Shown: piece after piece, positions 1 through 7,873 of the stretch
Layout of the letters: the number at the start of each line of letters is the position of its first letter
Numbering within the stretch: the first letter of the stretch is position 1
Translations under genes and position numbers: made by a program
DNA from: Patescibacteria group bacterium
GTDB lineage: Bacteria > Patescibacteriota > Patescibacteriia > Veblenbacterales > UBA10138
Direction of reading: 5' to 3'
DNA: 13,862 nucleotides
Assembly: GCA_003512705.1 (NCBI GenBank)
Contig: DOPF01000081.1
Coordinates: 1-13,862, forward strand
Notes under the pieces: model-generated
The model's input: the letters and a program-made list of their open reading frames with translations, nothing else
What the model was told of the DNA's origin: nothing
The model's database searches: none

Positions 1-43
1 GGGCTTGTTGCTCAGTGTCGCGCGCGAAATATAGATAGTCAAG

Positions 44-64
44 CCCCAATGCTTGGCATTGGGG
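44..64. other. Short perfect hairpin upstream of the pilin promoter
   Basis: CCCCAATGC (44-52) and GCATTGGGG (56-64) form a 9-bp stem with a 3-nt TTG loop. Neither strand has a T-run next to it, so it is not a clear intrinsic terminator, although it could mark the 3' end of a gene lying upstream of the window. No coding region can be assigned in bases 1-225; this hairpin, one repeat arm and the promoter are what I see there. Confidence 0.5.
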
Positions 65-83
65 TTACCTAAGCGCGCTTGAC

Positions 84-134
84 ATTAAGTCATTGGACAT
101 TTATTTGACATTGGAACTTGGAAATTTGGATTTA
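84..134. repeat. AT-rich intergenic repeat, single arm
   Basis: This stretch shares GGACATTTATT (95-105), TTGGAACTTGG (111-121) and AATTTGGATTTA (123-134) in the same order with the repeat at 2650-2703. It is one member of the AT-rich repeat family that recurs at most gene borders in this window. Here it lies immediately upstream of the pilin promoter and appears without its matching opposite arm, which may lie before the window or be lost. Confidence 0.6.
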
Positions 135-174
135 AATATCGCAGTGCACCTTTGACTTATAGGTTATATGCCTG

Positions 175-203
175 TTGATATTTATTCCAATCCGTGTTAT
201 ACT
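175..203 (+). promoter_or_regulatory. Sigma-70 type promoter of the major pilin gene
   Basis: TTGATA (175-180) is followed after exactly 17 bp by TATACT (198-203), with an extended -10 TGT at 195-197. Transcription would start near 210, giving a leader of about 50 nt that carries the strong ribosome site before the ATG at 259. The 10-mer GTGTTATACT recurs exactly in the promoter at 12356-12385. Confidence 0.75.
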
Positions 204-258
204 TAACCAGTAACTTCTTTACTCTTTGACTAGAGTTTTTAGGAAAGGGGGTGAGATA

Positions 259-744
259 ATGAAAATTCGCAAAGGTTTTACTTTAATTGAATTATTGGTC
301 GTAATTGCGATTATTGGTATTCTCTCCACCCTCGCGGTAGTTGCTTTAAACAACGCCCGAGAAAAGGCCAGAGATGCTAAGCGTATTGCTGACATTAAGC
401 AGGTTCAAACCGCGTTGGAGTTATACTTTACTGATAACCAGACTGGTTATCCATTCTTGGGTACGGTTACATATCCAATAACATTGGGCTCGGGTACCAG
501 TTGTACAACCGCTTGTGATGTATTAGATGAAAGCGCTGCTGGCTTCGTAGACACAGGCGTGGGCACAATCTACATGGGCCTAGTACCGGCTAATCCGTCA
601 CCTGGAGGCACTGCCTACACTTATGACACAACCGACGGGTCAGATTATTGTATCGCGTATACACTTGAGGGAGATACAGGCGGTTTAGTAGCCGGCGCAG
701 TTGCCGCTACACCAAGTGGAATGACGAATTCTGCGTGTCCATAA
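259..744 (+). CDS. Type IV major-pilin-like protein (PulG/PilA family)
   Basis: A 161-residue prepilin exported and assembled into a type IV pilus or pseudopilus. The N-terminus has the class III signal: a short basic leader MKIRKG, cleavage expected after Gly6, then FTLIELLVVIAIIGILSTLA with Phe at +1 and Glu at +5 (Glu11). A long helical segment with KARDAKRIADIKQVQTALEL follows, typical of bacterial pilins. The C-terminal head has four cysteines (Cys82, 86, 131, 160), enough for two disulfides. I chose the ATG at 259 because AAAGGGGGTGAG lies just upstream and the leader length is right; the TTG at 226 would add eleven unneeded residues. It has its own promoter (175-203) and a downstream hairpin (773-806), so it is probably transcribed alone and strongly. 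The strong ribosome site, unusual in this window, suggests high expression and a major rather than minor pilin. Confidence 0.9.
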   Translation: MKIRKGFTLIELLVVIAIIGILSTLAVVALNNAREKARDAKRIADIKQVQTALELYFTDNQTGYPFLGTVTYPITLGSGTSCTTACDVLDESAAGFVDTGVGTIYMGLVPANPSPGGTAYTYDTTDGSDYCIAYTLEGDTGGLVAGAVAATPSGMTNSACP

Positions 745-772
745 TCTATTACTATTCTTAAATTTAAGAATT

Positions 773-806
773 CCAAAACCCCCTCCTTTTTTGAGAGGGG
801 TTTTGG
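773..806 (+). terminator. Probable intrinsic terminator after the pilin gene
   Basis: CCAAAACCCC (773-782) pairs with GGGGTTTTGG (797-806) around a short T-rich loop. Only a weak T-tract follows the right arm. The hairpin begins 29 bp after the pilin stop codon. Its position suggests it ends or protects the pilin transcript. Confidence 0.6.
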
Positions 807-843
807 TTTGGGCATTCCCCGTCATCGCGAGACGATTCAGTAT

Positions 844-951
844 GTCATTGCGAGGAGTATCAGCGACGAAGCAATCCCGAGGCATTATTTTGAGATTGTC
901 ACCCTACGGGTGATCTCCCAAAGGGACGACTTCGCTCGCACTCGCAATGAC
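844..951. repeat. GTCATTGCGAG-type dispersed palindromic repeat, intergenic copy
   Basis: The element begins with GTCATTGCGAG (844-854) and ends with its exact inverse CTCGCAATGAC (941-951). Inside are the familiar GACGAAGCAATC and GACTTCGCTCG segments. Similar small palindromic repeats are known from many bacterial genomes and behave like MITE or REP elements. A partial additional start, GTCATCGCGAG, lies at 821-831. The same family occurs at 1571-1653 inside pilD. The apparent short ORFs across this stretch are products of the repeat. Confidence 0.8.
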
Positions 952-1002
952 AAAAAAAGTGGGGATTGCTCCGGCCAATATACATCACCTATAATTACCA
1001 AT

Positions 1003-1032
1003 CCACTATGATATAATGATATATCATAGTGG
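1003..1032. repeat. Perfect 12-bp-arm inverted repeat, possible operator
   Basis: CCACTATGATAT (1003-1014) and ATATCATAGTGG (1021-1032) are exact inverse complements around a 6-nt centre AATGAT. TATAAT at 1012-1017 lies inside it, so it could overlap a -10 element and act as an operator. It does not have the T-run of a terminator. No other copy is obvious in the window. Confidence 0.55.
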
Positions 1033-1249
1033 CGGCGCTAAAGTAAAGTTATTGGTAAAAGATGCTTTGGTCATTTGTATCAGGCGCCTTATTTACACTG
1101 CCGGTTGCCCTGGCGGCTTTGTTTTAGGTCAACAGCTATTTATCTGACCCAACTTCTAAATTTCTAAATATTTATCACGTACTATACTTGTGACGGCCGC
1201 ATCAATCACAGTACCATAAAAAAATACAGTGCCGGCGCGGTCATAAAAC

Positions 1250-1278
1250 TTTATTTTACGGCCAAAATATGATAAAAT
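1250..1278 (+). promoter_or_regulatory. Weak candidate promoter for pilD
   Basis: TTTATT (1250-1255), a 17-bp spacer and TAAAAT (1273-1278) precede the ATG at 1292 by about 13 nt, which would give a leader of only a few bases. TATGAT at 1268-1273 is an alternative -10. The match is weak and the region is AT-rich, so this is tentative. Confidence 0.25.
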
Positions 1279-1291
1279 TAAGTCAAATATT

Positions 1292-2134
1292 ATGGATGTT
1301 ACTTTATTTTTAGCCGTCATTTTCTTTTTACTAGGTTTGGCTTTGGGTAGTTTTTTTAATGTGGTGATTTTACGGCTGGTGGCAGAGCAAAGCATATCGG
1401 GCCGCTCGCATTGTCCGCACTGCGGCACGCAGTTAAAGTGGTATGACAATATACCTTTGTTGTCTTTTATTTGGCTGCGGGGCCGGTGCCACTATTGCCA
1501 TAAACATATCTCCTGGCAATATCCGTTGGTTGAGTTGGCCGCTGGTCTTCTGTGGCTGGTTGGCTATCTTGTCATTGCGAGCGGTAGCGAAGCAATCTCA
1601 TATTCTAGTCAGGGGATTGCTTCGTCCTCGACTTGGCTCGGACTCGCAATGACACCAGCGGGGTGGTTGGCAGTAATAACTTTCGGCATCTTTGCGAGCT
1701 TCTTATTAATATTATTTGTATTTGATTTGCGGTGGTATATTTTACCTGACGTTATCACGTTATCAGGATTAGTTGCGGCGTTGGCTTTAAATTTTTATTT
1801 AGGCAAAGACTGGCGTTGGCTTGTAGGCGCAACTATTTTAGGCGCGGCGTGGTTTGGTTTTCAATACGCGGTGTCGCGCGGTAAGTGGGTAGGTTCGGGT
1901 GATATTCGTTTAGGCGCCTTAATAGGCGCGATGCTCGCTAGTTGGCAAGGTTTGGTAATGGCTTTATTTGGGGCATATCTTTTAGGCAGCGTGGTGGCAA
2001 TTCCACTTTTAGTATTAAAGAAAAAAGGGCTAAAAAGTGAATTGCCATTTGGAACTTTTTTAACCCTAACCACGCTTACGGCTTTATTATGGGGCGATCA
2101 AATTTGGCAGTGGTATATTCTGTTGTTATGGTAG
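1292..2134 (+). CDS. pilD: Prepilin peptidase (type IV leader peptidase), with a repeat inserted in frame
   Basis: A membrane aspartyl protease that cuts the basic leader from prepilins and, in classical members, N-methylates the new N-terminus. Residues 1-30 form the first TM helix with the family's GSFFNVVI pattern. The zinc-binding pair CPHC (41-44) and CHYC (67-70) is present, followed by the conserved ISWQYPLVEL (73-82). The two catalytic aspartates are visible: Asp145 in FDLRWYILPD and Asp204 in GSGD (201-204). The length of 280 residues is slightly long for the family, explained by residues 94-121, encoded by a GTCATTGCGAG-type repeat (1571-1653). That segment lies in the loop between TM2 and TM3, before the first catalytic Asp, so the enzyme may still work. 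The neighbouring pilin genes are the expected substrates. No ribosome site is obvious at the ATG. Confidence 0.93.
   Translation: MDVTLFLAVIFFLLGLALGSFFNVVILRLVAEQSISGRSHCPHCGTQLKWYDNIPLLSFIWLRGRCHYCHKHISWQYPLVELAAGLLWLVGYLVIASGSEAISYSSQGIASSSTWLGLAMTPAGWLAVITFGIFASFLLILFVFDLRWYILPDVITLSGLVAALALNFYLGKDWRWLVGATILGAAWFGFQYAVSRGKWVGSGDIRLGALIGAMLASWQGLVMALFGAYLLGSVVAIPLLVLKKKGLKSELPFGTFLTLTTLTALLWGDQIWQWYILLLW
1571..1653. repeat. GTCATTGCGAG-type palindromic repeat inside the pilD coding sequence
   Basis: It starts with GTCATTGCGAG (1571-1581) and ends with CTCGCAATGAC (1643-1653), the same ends as the intergenic copy at 844-951. Internal segments AGCGAAGCAATCTC and GGGGATTGCTTCGTC are the usual inner arms. 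The 83-bp element is read without stops as residues 94-121 of the prepilin peptidase and gives a low-complexity Ser/Ala-rich linker. No stop codon or frameshift disrupts the host gene. Confidence 0.85.
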
Positions 2135-2141
2135 AATAACT

Positions 2142-2265
2142 GTATAAATCCTAAATTCGAATATCTAAATTCTAAACATACTTACCGCAAATTTAAATTC
2201 AAATTTCAAAGCTCAAATGCCAGTTAAAATCCTATGTTAATTAAATATCCAATATCCAAGTTTCA
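2142..2265. repeat. AT-rich intergenic repeat, left arm beside the four-helix-bundle gene
   Basis: This region carries the AAATCC/CAAATTTCAAAGCTCAAAT-type words of the recurring AT-rich family, for example TTTCAAAGCTCAAATGCC at 2205-2222. Its right end, CCAATATCCAAGTTTCAATGAC, runs into the start codon at 2266. Related words appear on the opposite strand at 2632-2703, so the four-helix-bundle gene is bracketed by diverged inverted arms. The boundaries are approximate because the arms have decayed. Confidence 0.5.
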
Positions 2266-2631
2266 ATGACAAATAAAGCTAAAAATCCCAATGTCAAAAA
2301 GAATTTTGATTTAGAGGAGCGCACTGCCAATTTCGGTGAGGCGATTATCGATTTTGTTAAAACTTTACCCAGAAACGTCGTCACTATTCCGCTGATTAGT
2401 CAGCTAGTGCGGGCGGGCACTAGTATTGGTGCTAATTATATGGAAGCAGGTGGGGCAAGCACCAAAAAAGAGTTTCGACACAAGATAAGTCTATCTCGAA
2501 CTGAAGCCAAAGAGAGTCGGCCCTGGCTACGAATGATTGCTCGGGCGGTCCCGGAACAGAAAGACGCAGCACGACGGTTGTGGCAGGAAGTGCAAGAGTT
2601 GGTTTTTATATTTTCCGCTATCTTAAAGTGA
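2266..2631 (+). CDS. Four-helix bundle protein (S23 / 23S rRNA intervening-sequence protein family)
   Basis: A 121-residue small helical protein. The pattern is that of the family first found as ORFs in 23S rRNA intervening sequences: DLEERTANFGEAIIDFVKTL near the N-terminus, then LISQLVRAGTSIGANYMEA (46-64), KKEFRHKISLSRTEAKES (68-85), and a last helix with WQEVQELVFIFSAIL. Members form oligomeric bundles; the related Avd proteins bind nucleic acid in diversity-generating retroelements, but the role of stand-alone copies is not known to me. No reverse transcriptase or template repeat is seen here, so a retroelement role is not supported. The gene sits between pilD and the minor pilins but has no evident pilus function. 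It is flanked by AT-rich arms and its start lies at the edge of one, without a ribosome site. The stop is TGA. Confidence 0.85.
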   Translation: MTNKAKNPNVKKNFDLEERTANFGEAIIDFVKTLPRNVVTIPLISQLVRAGTSIGANYMEAGGASTKKEFRHKISLSRTEAKESRPWLRMIARAVPEQKDAARRLWQEVQELVFIFSAILK

Positions 2632-2704
2632 CAATGGACATTAGGTTTTGGACATTTATTGGAACTTGGGATTTGGTCATTAGAATGTCGTAATTTGGAT
2701 TTAT
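2632..2704. repeat. AT-rich intergenic repeat, right arm upstream of fimT-like gene
   Basis: GGACATTTATTGGAACTTGG (2650-2669) and AATTTGGATTTA (2692-2703) match the segments at 95-134 in the same order. The repeat ends two bases before the start codon at 2705, leaving no room for a normal ribosome site. It forms the opposite side of the bracket around the four-helix-bundle gene. Confidence 0.6.
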
Positions 2705-3301
2705 ATGTTGTTATCACCACGAACTATAATTAGTAAGCCCGCAGGCTTTACTTTAATAGAACTTTTAATTTCCATTACAATTTTTTTGATTATCACGGGC
2801 ATGGTGATTGTTAATTTTCATTCGGGTCGTTACCGCGATGAGTTGGTCGGCGCCGCCGAAGCTATATCCACCTCCATTAGAGAAATGCAAACTGCCACTA
2901 ATGCCGGTGATGTGGTGGAATGCGTTCCCGCCACCCCCGAACCGCCCGATAACGGCTTTGGCTTTAATTTAGTCAAAGATAGTTTTGCGGCCAAAACTTT
3001 TGGCGATTGCGCTGGGTTGCAGCCAGATGATTATAGGTATGATGCTTTAGACGAACTGGTAAAAGATGTCAACTGGAATACAAAAGTGCCGGTAACAAAA
3101 ATACAGATTAATACCGGCACGGGGATTAATGAAGTCAATTCTTTAGATATAGTGTTTTCACCGGCGTCAGAAAAAGTACGTCTTAATGGTAGTGATGCTT
3201 ATACCAGCGCTATCATCACTTTAACGCACGATAAAACCAATCGTCAGGTGGAAGTGCAAGTTAACTCCATCACCGGTCAAGTATTTATTGTTTATTTATA
3301 A
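2705..3301 (+). CDS. Minor pseudopilin, FimT/GspH-like
   Basis: A 198-residue minor prepilin, first of a four-gene set in FimT-PilV-PilW-PilX order. The leader ends at Gly14 (KPAG), followed by FTLIELLISITIFLIITG with Phe +1 and Glu +5 (Glu19), the standard class III site for the peptidase encoded upstream. The mature protein begins with one hydrophobic helix and then has a beta-rich head with repeated short strands at the C-terminal end, as in FimT/GspH. Two cysteines (Cys73 and Cys102) could form a disulfide. FimT-like minor pilins help prime pilus assembly and, in some bacteria, bind DNA; neither role can be read from this sequence. The stop codon TAA overlaps the ATG of the next gene by one base, so the two are translationally coupled. 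Confidence 0.8.
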   Translation: MLLSPRTIISKPAGFTLIELLISITIFLIITGMVIVNFHSGRYRDELVGAAEAISTSIREMQTATNAGDVVECVPATPEPPDNGFGFNLVKDSFAAKTFGDCAGLQPDDYRYDALDELVKDVNWNTKVPVTKIQINTGTGINEVNSLDIVFSPASEKVRLNGSDAYTSAIITLTHDKTNRQVEVQVNSITGQVFIVYL

Positions 3302-3972
3302 TGATAGATTTTAGATTTATTAATTTAAGGCGCGGCCAAGGTTTGTTAGAGGCTATTTTAGCCATTGGTATGATTTTAGTGGGCCTGGGGGCGATTTTGA
3401 CTTTTACCTTAAAAAATATCGCGGCCGCCGCCGACAGCGGCCAAAGAATCGTAGCGGCTAACTTAGCGCGCGAGGGTATAGATGTGGTTAGGGCCATTCG
3501 TGATAGCAATTGGTTGGCCGGCAGCAACAGCGACCCAAGTCGTTTATGGGATGACGATTTGCAACCAACTCAAGGGGCGGCGCTGGATTTTGTTTTACCA
3601 ACATCTGCCAGCGTTCCGGCGGAATGGGCAGTGGTGTACTTGAATAGTCGCGACGTTGATGATGTGGCCTATGCACTATATCGACACGCGCAAGACTATG
3701 ATTGGCGGCAGTTCCCGTCCGGCGCGCCCGACCCGGATATTAGTACGCCTGAACCAAATTACATCAAGACGGGCTATAAGCGCATACTACTTTTAGATCC
3801 GGTTTGTGATACTGGCTCTATCGTGGTGGAGGAAGCCGTAGCTGATTGCACCTCGGGAACCAAGATTGGTATTCGTGTTACCGCCACAGTAAGTTGGGCG
3901 TCGTCGGGTTTTTTTGGCGGCATCGAGCGTCGGGAATTAAGTTTGGTGGAGTATCTTTATAATTGGCGATAA
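3301..3972 (+). CDS. Minor pseudopilin, PilV-like
   Basis: A 223-residue minor prepilin. The leader ends RRG (Gly12) and the mature chain begins QGLLEAILAIGMILVGLGAI, so Glu +5 is kept (Glu17) while Phe +1 is replaced by Gln, as is common in PilV-type proteins. The helix continues into AADSGQRIVAANLAREGIDV, the typical PilV segment in which exported helices read 'AANLAREGIDVVRAIRDSNW'. Two cysteines (Cys170, Cys184) lie in the C-terminal head. Translation is coupled to the preceding gene by the TAATG overlap. Its place after the FimT-like and before the PilW-like gene supports the assignment. It would sit at the pilus tip or priming complex. Confidence 0.8.
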   Translation: MIDFRFINLRRGQGLLEAILAIGMILVGLGAILTFTLKNIAAAADSGQRIVAANLAREGIDVVRAIRDSNWLAGSNSDPSRLWDDDLQPTQGAALDFVLPTSASVPAEWAVVYLNSRDVDDVAYALYRHAQDYDWRQFPSGAPDPDISTPEPNYIKTGYKRILLLDPVCDTGSIVVEEAVADCTSGTKIGIRVTATVSWASSGFFGGIERRELSLVEYLYNWR

Positions 3973-3977
3973 TTGTT

Positions 3978-4117
3978 AATTTCAAATGTCAAAGCTCAAA
4001 TTACAAATCAAGCTCAAATGTCAAAGCTCAAATCGCAAATGTTTTGGATTTTGCCTGCCGGCCGCAGGCAGGGGCTTTGGATTTGATTTGGCATTGGGAT
4101 TTTGTAATTTGGATTTT
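3978..4117. repeat. AT-rich inverted repeat unit with GC-rich inner hairpin, before pilW-like gene
   Basis: The left part has TTCAAATGTCAAAGCTCAAAT (3981-4001) and a second near-copy at 4010-4033. The right part has GGGCTTTGGATTTGATTTGG and on to 4103. In the centre, CCTGC and GCAGG around 4053-4070 form a GC-rich hairpin. The 32 bases at 4072-4103 match 4767-4798 in opposite orientation with one mismatch. The reading frames that cross this stretch are artefacts of the repeat. Confidence 0.75.
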
Positions 4118-4128
4118 TACGCTGTTGT

Positions 4129-4725
4129 ATGAAAAAATTGCCTTTATTACTCATAGGCTCGTCAAAGGTCAGAGGCTTCACTTTAATGGAAGTTTTGGTG
4201 GTGATGTTTATTTTTACTTTGGCGAGTTTGTTAATTGCCGAAATTTTTGTAAACGTGCAGCGAGCGCAGCAAAACACCCGCGACGCGCAAATCGCCTATA
4301 CCGATGCTCGTTATTTGCTAGAAGTGTTGTCGCGCGAAATTAGGGCCAGCACTATTGCCTATGGTGAATATCCATCTAGCACTCCAGAATCGGTGGAAAC
4401 AGTGTTGCATTTGACCAGCGGCGAGGGTAAGGTTTTGTCTTTTCGGCACGATACCGCCGCTTGTCCGGGCGTGCCTTGTGTCACTATAGAGCGCGATCTG
4501 GGCGGGGAAAGCGTTATTAGTTCACCTAATTTAAGTGTGGATAAGTTGGAATTTTATATTACACCTTTAGCCGACCCTTTTCCGGATACGGTAACGGTTG
4601 GTACACCTGATATTCAGCCGCAAGTAACCATTGTTTTAAAAACCAGCAGCCTTAATATAAAAATTCAGGAACAGAAACCTATTTATTTACAAACCACCGT
4701 GGCATCGCGAGTGTATAAGCGATAA
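4129..4725 (+). CDS. Minor pseudopilin, PilW-like
   Basis: A 198-residue minor prepilin. Gly16 (KVRG) precedes FTLMEVLVVMFIFTLASLLI, giving Phe +1 and Glu +5 (Glu21). The helix is followed by VQRAQQNTRDAQIAYTDARYLLEVLSREIRAS, a pattern typical of PilW/GspJ-type minor pilins with their 'LLEVLSREIRAS' segment. Cys112 and Cys117 form a close CPGVPC pair that could be a disulfide. The ATG at 4129 gives a leader of 16 residues; no ribosome site is visible and the upstream sequence is a repeat. The gene is enclosed by two copies of the AT-rich repeat in opposite orientation (3978-4117 and 4735-4885). It would belong to the same tip complex as its neighbours. Confidence 0.8.
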   Translation: MKKLPLLLIGSSKVRGFTLMEVLVVMFIFTLASLLIAEIFVNVQRAQQNTRDAQIAYTDARYLLEVLSREIRASTIAYGEYPSSTPESVETVLHLTSGEGKVLSFRHDTAACPGVPCVTIERDLGGESVISSPNLSVDKLEFYITPLADPFPDTVTVGTPDIQPQVTIVLKTSSLNIKIQEQKPIYLQTTVASRVYKR

Positions 4726-4734
4726 CATAAAGAA

Positions 4735-4885
4735 GTTCTAAATCCGAATTTATAAATCCAAATGCCAAAATCCCAATACCAAATCAAATCCAAAGCCCAA
4801 AGTTCAAAACTACTTTGTCATTTGGATTTTGAGCTTGATTTGACATTTGAGCTTTGTAATTTAGATTTCAATCATCAATTCTAAA
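4735..4885. repeat. AT-rich inverted repeat unit between pilW-like and pilX-like genes
   Basis: Left arm words such as AAAATCCCAATACCAAATC (4767-4785) face right arm words TTTGGATTTTGAGCTTGATT and TTTGACATTTGAGCTTTG (from 4820). The unit is the reverse orientation of the one at 3978-4117: 4767-4798 is the inverse of 4072-4103 at 31 of 32 positions, and the right arm carries the inverse of the CAAATGTCAAAGCTC words. It fills the whole gap and ends next to the ATG at 4888. Confidence 0.75.
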
Positions 4886-4887
4886 TT

Positions 4888-5724
4888 ATGCTTCAAGTTT
4901 CAACCTTAAAATTTAAACATCAACGCGGCAACGTTTTACTGCTCGCCTTATTGTTATTAGCCGGCGGAATTGTTGGCGGTTTAACGGTGGCGGTGCTAGT
5001 GGTAAGTGAAATTAGGCAAGCCCGCAGTTTGGATAATGCCTTAATAGGTTATTATGATGCCGAAGGGGGACTGGAACAAAGTTTGTATGATATTAGGCAA
5101 GCCCAGCTATGCACGCAAGAGTTCACTGGTGATGATCCATGTGATGCTAATGATTTTAATACTTGCCAACCCAACACTAACTGTAAGGTAAAAATTAACC
5201 CGAGTAGCGAGATACTGGTACCACTTATAAGCGTTGATGATACTTTTTCGTTAGATATTGAACCAGGCGACGGTGTGACGGCCATTGAAGTTAGTTGGTC
5301 ACCCTTAGATAGGGACCATTTATCTTATTTAGAAGTATCTTTTCTTAATATTGAATCACTGGGTGGAAGCGTAGTTGTTCGGCCTAATTTAGGCGTGCCG
5401 TATTATTGTAATCAGGAGGCAGGTTATGACGAAGTTACAAACTCATGTACGCTCTTGCTATTCTCTGATAGTGATGGCTATACCAACAGCGCCAATTCCA
5501 AGACTTATCAAGTGCGTTTTAAATCTTTGGCATACCCCATTAACAAACTAAGAATTCAGCCGGAAACTCCTTTGGGTAGCCATTTTTCTGGTTACTTAAA
5601 TGTGTCTAGCCGCTCGCAAAAAATCAATATCCGACAACAACTCACCACCAGTGTGCCGAGTCAGTTGCCGGTTTATGGTTTTCCCGACTACGTAATTTTC
5701 TCTGAGCAGGACATCGTAAAGTAA
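4888..5724 (+). CDS. PilX-like minor pilin protein
   Basis: A 278-residue protein with a single N-terminal hydrophobic helix. A basic leader ending QRG (Gly14) is followed by NVLLLALLLLAGGIVGGLTV and then SEIRQARSLDNALIGYYDAEGGLE, the PilX N-terminal pattern in which small residues and a 'YYDAEGGLEQ' segment follow the helix. As in many PilX-type proteins, the Glu +5 of ordinary pilins is missing. The exported part is acidic and beta-rich and holds six cysteines: Cys75, 85, 93, 99 close together, and Cys174 and Cys187. It is the last gene of the minor-pilin set. The start is the ATG directly after an AT-rich repeat and no ribosome site is seen. A more general PulK-like or hypothetical exported role is the alternative. 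Confidence 0.72.
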   Translation: MLQVSTLKFKHQRGNVLLLALLLLAGGIVGGLTVAVLVVSEIRQARSLDNALIGYYDAEGGLEQSLYDIRQAQLCTQEFTGDDPCDANDFNTCQPNTNCKVKINPSSEILVPLISVDDTFSLDIEPGDGVTAIEVSWSPLDRDHLSYLEVSFLNIESLGGSVVVRPNLGVPYYCNQEAGYDEVTNSCTLLLFSDSDGYTNSANSKTYQVRFKSLAYPINKLRIQPETPLGSHFSGYLNVSSRSQKINIRQQLTTSVPSQLPVYGFPDYVIFSEQDIVK

Positions 5725-5726
5725 TG

Positions 5727-7791
<2,065 letters not shown>

Positions 7792-7811
7792 TGGCCAGGG
7801 TTGTCCGCCGG

Positions 7812-7869
7812 TCATTCACCTAGAAAAGTGTTAGGGTAAATGATTCGAACTAGCCTTGTTGGCTTTTTT
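7812..7869 (+). terminator. Hairpins downstream of ligA, possible terminator
   Basis: Two structures lie here. TCATTCACCTA (7812-7822) faces TAGGGTAAATGA (7832-7843) as an imperfect stem. Then AGCC (7852-7855) and GGCT (7861-7864) with loop TTGTT form a short stem followed by TTTTT to 7869, which has the layout of a weak intrinsic terminator for ligA. The 4-bp stem makes this uncertain. Confidence 0.4.
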
Positions 7870-7873
7870 AATA

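Larger units (their letters stand above)
745..1291. other. 547-bp gap between pilin and pilD without a supported gene
   Basis: It holds the terminator, the GTCATTGCGAG repeat and a perfect palindrome, described separately. Beyond these I see a weak terminator-like stem, GCCGG (1100-1104) with CTGGC (1110-1114), followed by TTTGTTTT; a TATACT box at 1183-1188 that could be a -10 element; and a 21-codon hydrophobic reading frame at 1062-1127 with no clear ribosome site. The frame may be a remnant of a membrane-protein gene or chance. I see no RNA gene. Confidence 0.5.

Noticed and set aside
1..34. C-terminal end of an upstream gene in frame 2 (stop at 32-34)
   Set aside because: Only ten codons are visible and nothing identifies them; the other frames are equally open over this length.
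226..258. TTG start adding eleven residues to the major pilin
   Set aside because: The strong ribosome site and the correct six-residue leader belong to the ATG at 259.
808..1011. 67-residue reading frame after the pilin, and the minus-strand frame at 685-885
   Set aside because: Both run across the GTCATTGCGAG repeat and the terminator; their residues are typical repeat translations.
1062..1127. 21-residue hydrophobic peptide gene
   Set aside because: It has an ATG and stop but no convincing ribosome site or homology that I can recognise; chance or a remnant is as likely.
2266..2631. Avd protein of a diversity-generating retroelement
   Set aside because: No reverse transcriptase, template repeat or variable repeat is present; the protein fits the stand-alone S23 family.
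3963..4343. 126-residue frame overlapping the pilW-like start, and its minus-strand partner
   Set aside because: They read the AT-rich repeat and the wrong frame of the clear PilW-like gene.
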